From positions 1 through 56,839 of the forward strand of contig JAFUFP010000026.1 in assembly GCA_017469845.1 (NCBI GenBank): DNA of 56,839 nt, read 5' to 3'. Positions 50,429-56,839 of the stretch are shown here, piece by piece (position 1 is the first letter of the stretch; the number at the start of each line of letters is the position of its first letter). The stretch comes from Bacteroidales bacterium (GTDB lineage Bacteria; Bacteroidota; Bacteroidia; Bacteroidales; UBA932). The notes under the pieces were generated by a model. The model made no database searches. It saw only the letters and a program-made list of their open reading frames with translations, and had not been told where the DNA came from. Both the position numbers and the translations under genes were made by a program.

Positions 50429-51964
50429 TTATTCCCCGTCTCCTTCGTATCTATGGAAGAAATAATCCAGGAAGAAATGCGCATGCTCGTGAAGAAACTC
50501 TCTCCCGTGTTCCGCTCCTGAAAGGCTGTTAAGGCCGGCATCTGGCAGGAATCCTTCCTCAACGAGACTGAGGGAAGTTTCATAGGGACAAGTATCGGGA
50601 TCAACAAAGAAACTTAACCCGTTCTTTTCCGCGAAGGCCTTGTCGTAGAAAGGATTGTCCGGAGCGCATATACAAGGGCAGACGTCGGGATAGCTCACCC
50701 ACGGAGACGAAGAATCCAAACAGACGAGATAGGGTCTCAAAAGATCCTCTTTCCCGAAATCCGACTCCTCTATCCTCTCACCGAGGTACTCTTCATAGAA
50801 GTCAATGACATCGGAAGCTGTCGGGAAAATTTCCCAGTTACGGCCTCCGAACTTCCTCAGGATCGTCTTCACAACTTTCTCCGGCAACTTTCTTGAAAGA
50901 ACCTCACGTTCCATCATCCTCCTATATTCAGAATAGTCGGCATTCTCAGGATACTCCGACATGATTCCGCACTGATACCACTTATCCCCGTAGTTGACGA
51001 TACTGAAAGCGAGGATAGTCTTCCCAACTTTCATCCTGGAGGTGTCAAGAGATGAGAAAGAATCAAGTTCGATACGGAACTTCTCTCCGTCGGCAAGCCT
51101 TTTCACCAAAAGCGCGGAATCATCTTTGCCGAGGTAAAGATAGCTTAGAACCGGCACAATGCGCATCTTCCCGATCTTTCCCCCGGTATCGCATCCGCAG
51201 ATTCCTGAAAGGATCTCGGGGCAACGCATCGAAAGAAGATTACTGCGGAAATTGAACAAACTGTCAACCTCATGATGATACGCCATATCCTCCATGGTCA
51301 TATTCTCAGCGCCCTTGGAACTCTTCAGATCGTCAAGCTCATCGCCAAGTTCCAAAAGGAATCTATGGCAGAGGTAACTGCTTTGAAGGATCCACTCCAG
51401 GCGGTACCGGACTTTCCAATATCCGGAAGAAATTTCGGGAGAAGAGAGGAATTCCTTCAAAGGAACATTCTCTATCGCGTACTCGTACTCGGAATCGAAT
51501 ACCGAGAAAATCTCTGTAGCGATGGAATGAAGGTAAGGATTCTCGGGATTCGAAACGGTGTCTTTCCTGAAACTCTGCAGAACATCCCAAAGCAGGAGAC
51601 ACACATCCTGGAGATTGATTTCTCCACGGACATAGTCGGAAGTGTCATAAAATGGAAGCAGCCTTCCGTATCTACGGAGGGATTCCCCGACAACGAGATC
51701 CCACATGCCGAGGCCGGAAATGATATCTTCGAATTGAGACGTGAGGACAATCGCGGCTTGCTTCGCCCTATCCTCCGTATGGATGACTTCGTCAAAAGCA
51801 GGTGAAAAGCGAAGAATGGAATACATCTCATTCGCAATCGAAGAATAATACACATCCGCCTCCCCCGCCTTGTCATATGGACGGGCACCTACCCAATCCT
51901 TGGGGAAGATAACTTTGCGGGAAGGCTTTCTGCCTGTTCCACTCTTACCTCTAACTCTTGCCAT
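50429..51964 (-). CDS. hypothetical protein (possibly DUF3843-like)
   Basis: 511 residues, no signal peptide or membrane segment. Basic N terminus (ARVRGKSGTGRKPSRKVIF) followed by KDWVGARPYDKAGEADVYYSSIANEMYSIL, which recalls DUF3843-type Bacteroidetes proteins, without certainty. A Cys-containing region near residue 440 (YPDVCPCICAPDNPFYDKAF) could bind metal. The gene is transcribed with its hypothetical neighbours on the minus strand. Length and codon use look like a genuine gene; the function is unknown. Confidence 0.6.
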   Translation of the reverse strand: MARVRGKSGTGRKPSRKVIFPKDWVGARPYDKAGEADVYYSSIANEMYSILRFSPAFDEVIHTEDRAKQAAIVLTSQFEDIISGLGMWDLVVGESLRRYGRLLPFYDTSDYVRGEINLQDVCLLLWDVLQSFRKDTVSNPENPYLHSIATEIFSVFDSEYEYAIENVPLKEFLSSPEISSGYWKVRYRLEWILQSSYLCHRFLLELGDELDDLKSSKGAENMTMEDMAYHHEVDSLFNFRSNLLSMRCPEILSGICGCDTGGKIGKMRIVPVLSYLYLGKDDSALLVKRLADGEKFRIELDSFSSLDTSRMKVGKTILAFSIVNYGDKWYQCGIMSEYPENADYSEYRRMMEREVLSRKLPEKVVKTILRKFGGRNWEIFPTASDVIDFYEEYLGERIEESDFGKEDLLRPYLVCLDSSSPWVSYPDVCPCICAPDNPFYDKAFAEKNGLSFFVDPDTCPYETSLSLVEEGFLPDAGLNSLSGAEHGREFLHEHAHFFLDYFFHRYEGDGE

Positions 51965-52331
51965 GATAATGATTCGACCAGTGCTGTTTGACTGGATTGA
52001 TTAGATCGGATTCGATTCAGCTCCACCCCGTGGTTGATATTCATGAATCCTGGAGTCAATGAATCCGAGATTCAATTTTCCACGAATATAGGGATTCCGG
52101 AGAAGTTGTCAAAGGATTGAGGAATCGAGTTGATTCCGAAGAACCGACGAACAGAAAAACAAAGAAACAACACATATTAACATAGAACACTAAAACATTA
52201 ATACACTTGCCGCAAAATAATAATCGGAGAAAAATCCGGCTACTTACATTCAGGATGGAGAAACTTCTTATCCCTTATTCCCAGCTCTACTGCTCTCTTC
52301 TCCCTACTCCCTACTCACCATTTCTCATCTT
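51965..52331. other. intergenic, AT-rich, no gene seen
   Basis: About 367 bases between two minus-strand genes. A long A-rich stretch (52140-52205) lies in the middle. I see no promoter, terminator or repeat worth reporting here. Confidence 0.5.
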
Positions 52332-54098
52332 CTATTCCAACAGTCTTCCCCAGTCAATCCGTTCCGCGAAGAAACGTGCCCCGTCTTTTGTCAAATGTTT
52401 TCCGTCCGGAGAAATGAAATGATGGTCCGGTGTGAAAACTCGGATTCTTTCACCTTCCGTCACCATCGACATAATGTCAATGAATCGATCACCATAGTAT
52501 TCCTTGAATCGAAGGTTTCTGTCAAGGAAATCCTTCCCGCCCAAGGGTTCGACGGTTTGTTCAAAGTAATCCTTCCTTTGTCGTTTCGCATACACCGGTC
52601 CGATATTCTCACCGAAACTCTTGTCCCCTACGACAATTACTTTGTCCGGAGTCAAGCCGCTACTGAAACATGCGACTTCAACATCGGACACAAACCTACG
52701 GGTGAGCCCCCTTGTGGAAACAAAGACTTTGTCCGCACCGGAAAAACGTTCTTGGAACTTTTCATCCGAGACACTGCTTGTCCTGCTGTTGATATATGAG
52801 AGTTCTACACTGTCAGCGACGGAAGATTCCATGACAACGTTCATGAAATCCCTACCATAACTATTCCCTATCACCAGCCAATGCTGTTTATCGGAAGAAG
52901 CGAAAGACTTGTTGTACTGATAGCCCCGCTCGGTATATTCGGCATTCATCCTGCGATGTCTGTCAGTCTTACTGATGGAAAGTTCCGGCACATCCCGAAT
53001 TACACCGGCATTCCAATACACATATCCTGCAAACAGTGTCAAAAGTAGCCACGCAACGGAAATTGAGACATATAAACCTCGAGAATGAAGAGCTGCGGAA
53101 ACCCGCTTTTCAATCAAGGTATATGACACAAAGGAAATCAAAGCCACAAAGGCCAGAATCAGAACATACTCCCACGCAGTGAATTGATTTCCGAAGATAT
53201 ACCTCCACAAGGCGATAATCACCTGATGCCATACATATATACTGAAACTCGCAACCCCGATCTTGGAAAGGTATGAATTTGAAGTAACCCGGTTATTCAA
53301 GGATCCGGCAGACAAAATCACGACGGAAGAAAGCGCGACAACAAGCACCAAGCGAGCTTCGTCAGAAATCAAACCATATCCGACAACCAACGAAGCGAGC
53401 AAAACCCCGTAGCAGATGAAAGAGAACGCCGGATGGAAAGGACGATCCTCAGAAGGATCATACAGTAAGGCGATAATTCCTCCTACGCCGAACTCAAAAA
53501 AACGGGACGGAACAAAGTAGAAACGGTGCGCATCATTTGAACTGCCGATGTAGAAAAGCAAAGACACAACCGTCAGCAACGAAACAATGACGAGCAGCGT
53601 ACGCAAAGAATTCTTCCGATCAAGGCCAGCCGCAAGGAACAAAAGCGGATACAGAACATACAGTTGCATGAGTAAACCCACATACCATGTATGCATCAGA
53701 GGCTTGTAATCATTCACCACATCCCAGTAATCCCCTGTAGTAATTGCCGAAAGTATGTTGTTGGCAAAGAAATTTGTGGCGACAACCGACTGGCTGAGAT
53801 TCTCATAATCGTCAGGCAGCATCATGAACCAGCCTACGGCCATAGCGACCACTCCAGCTGCCAGCAATACCGGTAGCAAACGGCTGACTCTGTCGACCAA
53901 GAAAGTCCAATACCATCCCCGGCCATTGTCAGACCTAGACCTATTAAGCAGACTCTTCGTTGCCAGGAAGCCCCCGACAACGAGAAAGACATCAACGCCC
54001 AAATATCCATACGGAAGAAGCCCAAGATGATACAGGACCACTGCAATAATCGCAATGGCCTTTAGAACATCAAGATATGAAAGACGTTGAGCGTTCAT
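52332..54098 (-). CDS. acyltransferase-3 / SGNH O-acetyltransferase
   Basis: 588 residues. Residues 1-360 form the acyltransferase-3 membrane domain with about ten transmembrane helices, beginning YLDVLKAIAIIAVVLYHLGLLPYGYLGVDVFLVVGGFL, where the His of VVLYHLG is the expected catalytic residue. The C-terminal part is a periplasmic SGNH domain: HWLVIGNSYGRDFMNVVMESS (block I, Ser) and DHHFISPDGKHLTKDGARFF with the Asp-x-x-His. Such fused enzymes (OatA-like, OafB-like) O-acetylate cell-surface glycans. It may modify the locus polysaccharide, although it lies 12 kb away among unrelated genes. Confidence 0.9.
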   Translation of the reverse strand: MNAQRLSYLDVLKAIAIIAVVLYHLGLLPYGYLGVDVFLVVGGFLATKSLLNRSRSDNGRGWYWTFLVDRVSRLLPVLLAAGVVAMAVGWFMMLPDDYENLSQSVVATNFFANNILSAITTGDYWDVVNDYKPLMHTWYVGLLMQLYVLYPLLFLAAGLDRKNSLRTLLVIVSLLTVVSLLFYIGSSNDAHRFYFVPSRFFEFGVGGIIALLYDPSEDRPFHPAFSFICYGVLLASLVVGYGLISDEARLVLVVALSSVVILSAGSLNNRVTSNSYLSKIGVASFSIYVWHQVIIALWRYIFGNQFTAWEYVLILAFVALISFVSYTLIEKRVSAALHSRGLYVSISVAWLLLTLFAGYVYWNAGVIRDVPELSISKTDRHRRMNAEYTERGYQYNKSFASSDKQHWLVIGNSYGRDFMNVVMESSVADSVELSYINSRTSSVSDEKFQERFSGADKVFVSTRGLTRRFVSDVEVACFSSGLTPDKVIVVGDKSFGENIGPVYAKRQRKDYFEQTVEPLGGKDFLDRNLRFKEYYGDRFIDIMSMVTEGERIRVFTPDHHFISPDGKHLTKDGARFFAERIDWGRLLE

Positions 54099-54115
54099 TA
54101 ATTAATTGAATTCCG

Positions 54116-54681
54116 TAGTCAGTTGATCCAACCATTGATCAGAATCTATAGCGGAATAGCTTCTGACAGCTTCTGTTTCGCAAATGGAAACCAATCCATC
54201 ACGAAGAAAATTGCGAACTTCATCAGAGAACTTGCTGATGATAGAAAACAAAACCTGCCAGTCTGCATTAAGGATATAATACTTGTACAGAAGATTCCCG
54301 GTTTCCCAAAAAGAAGCCGGGAATTGTTACAGTATAGAACATGCACCAGCAACTGGAATGGTGTGGCACTTTACTCCTGAACCCCAAACAACAAGCAAAA
54401 ACACAAAACAACAACTAATTCTTCCAGGACTTCATTTCTCTTCGCAACCAACCATAAGCAATCATCGTTCTTCAAATGTTGTTCTCTTAATGCTTCATAT
54501 TCTCCGAAGTGATCCGTATGCGCCAACGACTTTTACAGGACAAACGTAACATTTCGGAATTCCGACAAGAACGAATCTAAACAAGCTATATTCTCAAAAA
54601 GATCCTGCTCTTTATTGAACAGTTCAAGGTTTTGCAAAGCTGCAAACAATTTCTGATATGCCGGCAACAACAAGTCTTCCA
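54116..54681 (-). pseudogene. broken gene of unknown family
   Basis: On the minus strand a frame begins at the ATG of 54681 (MEDLLLPAYQKLFAALQNLE), is interrupted by a TAA at 54533-54535, and continues in the same frame as KSLAHTDHFGEYEALREQHL until about 54380. The coding quality then passes to another frame: from about 54340 it reads QFPASFWETGNLLYKYYILN and ends near 54116. One premature stop plus at least one frameshift therefore separate parts of what looks like one 190-residue gene. I do not recognise the family. Confidence 0.6.
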
Positions 54682-54693
54682 TAACATACCCTT

Positions 54694-55452
54694 TCAATAC
54701 AATGCCTTATCGTCCAAAGTAGAATGAAAGACTTCCTTATTGAGCCCATACTTCTGCAGCACGTCCACAACCAGTTCCTTGAACCACGATTCTGCCATGG
54801 GCGACACAAACACCGATTCTATCAATTCGTCCAAATCAACAGGGAGCAACATAAACTCTGGTGGCGTCGGGGATAAACCACCATCAGTGATAACCCTGAC
54901 TCTCACCTCGTGTTCGTATTCAAACGACAGCCTTTTTCTCCACAAAGCCTCATTGGCGTTTGGCCACTCCTTGGAATAGTCAATATATGATATTCTACCA
55001 ATCTCAGCAATGCGGCCTATAGCTTTCTTGAGCCGACCGACTGTCGTTTTGATGGCAACACCCTTCACATTCCCTCCAGAGGCATATAACTTCCACATCG
55101 CGACAGATTCATATGAACCTTCAAACCAACAATTCAAGAACGAGTTCTTCCTGATCATCTGGATGGCATAATGCTCATTTTGAATCAACTGTTCGCTAAC
55201 AGGCCTACCTTCAAGGCATTCGAAATAATAGTCCATCAAAGCCTCGTCATATTTGTCCGAATCTTCAAGAGAGCATACCGCCCCCTCAAACTGATCTTCA
55301 AACTTATCAGCCCGAGTCAAATAAAGAGCCTTCTCCTTCAGCAAAGAAATGAACTTCGCCAAGTCAAGAAAACGCCAGATTACCGAATCATCCTTAGGAA
55401 TCTCGTAATCCGTATAGAATATCTCCCCATCAATTGTTATGGTATCCTTCAT
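54694..55452 (-). CDS. DUF2971 family protein
   Basis: 252 residues. The DUF2971 pattern is clear: IWRFLDLAKFISLLKEKALYLTRADKFEDQFEG (about residues 25-57), then NCWFEGSYESVAMWKLYASGGNVKGVAIKTT (115-145), then FEYEHEVRVRVITDGG (near 180). DUF2971 proteins are common in genomic islands beside defence genes; their biochemical role is not known. The last codons overlap nothing; the broken gene begins 12 bases further on. Confidence 0.85.
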   Translation of the reverse strand: MKDTITIDGEIFYTDYEIPKDDSVIWRFLDLAKFISLLKEKALYLTRADKFEDQFEGAVCSLEDSDKYDEALMDYYFECLEGRPVSEQLIQNEHYAIQMIRKNSFLNCWFEGSYESVAMWKLYASGGNVKGVAIKTTVGRLKKAIGRIAEIGRISYIDYSKEWPNANEALWRKRLSFEYEHEVRVRVITDGGLSPTPPEFMLLPVDLDELIESVFVSPMAESWFKELVVDVLQKYGLNKEVFHSTLDDKALY

Positions 55453-55500
55453 CGTAATCTTCCTTTTGGTTTCCTATCCAACGCTGCCTCCATCCACTTC

Positions 55501-56291
55501 CTAACGTATTTTCAGATGGTCAATTACTTCTTGTACTTTGAGCATATCCATATCATCTTTCGTCCTGATAATGTCAAAATCGGAATAACCTCTCAGCTTA
55601 ATGAGGCCACTGTTCATTCCTCTCAGATTATCAAGTATTTCTAATCTCGATTTCTCATCATATGTGAAGACGCGGATATACTTCTTCTTGTCACCCATAT
55701 ACTTCCTGGAAGCCACATCTTTGAAGAAGTCTTCAAAGTAGGGATAGTCCACCTGCGACAACGACAATCCGAAGATGATGATGGTATCATAGGAGTCGAA
55801 GACATTTAGGATCCCTCCCGCATTATAACCAAGATTTGACGTTTTGTGCAAATAAGACGCATCCTCTCCCAGTTTAACATATTCTCCCACTCCCAGCACG
55901 ATATCATTGTTCTTCAGACTGCCATGAACATGATGTACATTTGTATATTCCGCACCTATAGCAGCTGAAGTCACCTCATGATCAATGTAGTTGAAAGTAT
56001 AGATAGTAGGTGGGACAAGTGTGTCATTCGCTGCGCGAAGGATATTAGCTGCAATAGAATCATTCTGAGGACGCTTGTAATCTATTTATCCTATACCCCT
56101 TTCTCATACACAAAATGTCCAAGAGAGTGACAAGATTGGTCATTATGCACAAATGGGAACTGATCGCTTTGGAAATAATCCTTATAGCCTGTAGGGAAAC
56201 CGAGGTCTATGTCAAAACCGTTCCCGAATATTAAGAGTGTATTCCCTTCGTTCTGGAACAAATCTTCCGCTGTCATTTCTATATTATTCAT
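55501..56291 (-). pseudogene. abiH: abiH abortive-infection gene, internally deleted
   Basis: The N-terminal part (ATG at 56291, stop near 56091) has the AbiH motif NTLLIFGNGFDIDLGFPTGYKDY split across residues 16-38, then ends in EKGV. The C-terminal part is in another frame, starting about 56083 (IDYKRPQNDSIAANILRAAN) and continuing IYTFNYIDHEVTS, VHHVHGSL, FGLSLSQVDYPYFEDFF to the stop at 55501. Together they give about 260 residues; the family is usually longer, so a central segment and the reading frame have been lost at about 56083-56100. The gene is almost certainly inactive. Confidence 0.85.
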
Positions 56292-56294
56292 CAA

Positions 56295-56591
56295 TTATGT
56301 TTTCTCCCCGTTCTCCATATCCAGCATCCTCCCCTCTTTCTTCAGCACCTCTTTGAAGCCCTTGGTCGTTTCGTCTATCCATTGCTTCCACAACCTCTTC
56401 TGCTCATCTATCTCTGCCGGAGTCAGTGCAGAATGCTCTATCTCTTCCTCCTTCAGTTTCTTTGCATACTTCTTCACAGCCTCTATCTGCCATTCAGCCA
56501 CGTTCTCACTGAAGATTCTCACGCCGTATGCAGCCCATAGCATACCTTCAATATATGCCTGTGCTGTGTTTACTTTGTCTATCGTTCTCAT
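56295..56591 (-). CDS. small helical hypothetical protein
   Basis: 98 residues, highly charged, two or three helices (RIFSENVAEWQIEAVKKYAKKLKEEE and RLWKQWIDETTKGFKEVLKKEG). It ends at the codon before the abiH start, so the two were probably co-transcribed. It may be part of the same phage-defence unit, but nothing in the sequence shows this. I do not recognise the family. Confidence 0.5.
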   Translation of the reverse strand: MRTIDKVNTAQAYIEGMLWAAYGVRIFSENVAEWQIEAVKKYAKKLKEEEIEHSALTPAEIDEQKRLWKQWIDETTKGFKEVLKKEGRMLDMENGEKT

Positions 56592-56677
56592 TCCTTATAA
56601 GTTTGATCATCTAATATTGTTGCTCTTGTATTCCGGCACGATCTGCTTCATCTTCCGGTCGATAATCATCTTAAAAA

Positions 56678-56839
56678 GCCGCCTTCGTCCTCCGTCCCAC
56701 ATACGTCACAAAGAACTTCGGGGCGTCCATCGGGAAGATGGCAATCAGCCGTCCATACTCGCCCAGCCTGCGGAAGAAGGTGATGCTCTTCTCCACCAGC
56801 TTAGGGTATTTCGAGCGGTAGGTGTTATCCTAGTTGTGC
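56678..56839 (-). pseudogene. fragment of an unidentified gene at the window edge
   Basis: A minus-strand frame runs in from the right edge: after a TAG at about 56828-56830 it reads DNTYRSKYPKLVEKSITFFR, then RLGEYGRLIAIFPMDAPKFF, and ends GRRTKAAF followed by TAA. The phrase is protein-like, but the upstream stop means it is either the tail of a broken gene or is out of frame with its beginning, which lies outside the window. Confidence 0.4.

Overview
The window looks like a chromosomal segment of a Bacteroidales bacterium (gut or rumen type). The evidence is the Bacteroidetes promoter pattern (-7 boxes of the form TAnnTTTG, recurring as TACCTTTG, TAATTTTG and TAAGTTTG), the lack of Shine-Dalgarno sequences, an UpxY-type capsule antiterminator, and protein families typical of that order (DUF4886, DUF2971, AbiH, RloB). 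Genus cannot be read from the sequence.

Layout. (1) 1-4.6 kb: right part of an integrated mobile element on the minus strand: repeats resembling an IS21-type end, several small DNA-binding or phage-like genes, an excisionase-like protein and a tyrosine recombinase at the boundary. An orphan plus-strand terminator at 4644-4673 may belong to the gene whose 3' end was the target. (2) 4.7-8.4 kb: an exported protein of unknown function, an UpxY-like NusG paralogue, tRNA-Pro(AGG) and the ABC-F protein EttA. (3) 8.6-36.5 kb: a surface polysaccharide locus of about 27 genes, all on the minus strand, with short gaps and several start/stop overlaps. (4) 36.5-37.4 kb: a non-coding divergent control region with a promoter and four hairpins enclosed by a perfect 15-bp inverted repeat. 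(5) 37.4-40.3 kb: a DUF4886 lipoprotein on the plus strand and a minus-strand glycosyltransferase/acetyltransferase pair. (6) 40.6-41.1 kb: rubrerythrin. (7) 41.1-56.8 kb: an accessory region with a small regulator, a PD-(D/E)XK-type sce7726 protein, two neighbouring P-loop proteins, a SEC-C protein, an OLD-like ATPase plus RloB pair, an acyltransferase-3/SGNH O-acetylase, DUF2971, and several broken genes including a deleted abiH.

How the polysaccharide genes fit together (family knowledge plus inference). Ugd and a UDP-glucuronate epimerase supply uronic acids. FnlA, FnlB and FnlC make UDP-L-FucNAc and are accompanied by a WbuB-type transferase and WbuC. Gmd and Fcl make GDP-L-fucose. A PglC-like phosphoglycosyl transferase starts the unit on undecaprenyl phosphate, probably with an amino sugar made by the PglE-like aminotransferase and PglD-like acyltransferase. 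Wzx and Wzy flip and polymerise. Decoration genes are numerous: two LicD proteins, an IspD-like cytidylyltransferase, a class V aminotransferase, a GNAT, a hexapeptide acyltransferase and a TupA-like ATP-grasp protein split by a frameshift.

The most promising points are the inverted-repeat-flanked leader (possible DNA inversion or UpxY-responsive attenuation), the FkbH-acyl-carrier-protein pair placed between PglE- and PglD-like genes (possible glyceryl-ACP donor for an N-acyl amino sugar), the aminotransferase/IspD/LicD set with no visible phosphonate-forming genes (unknown CDP-linked decoration), and the cluster of unassigned ATPases and a predicted nuclease next to RloAB-type genes.
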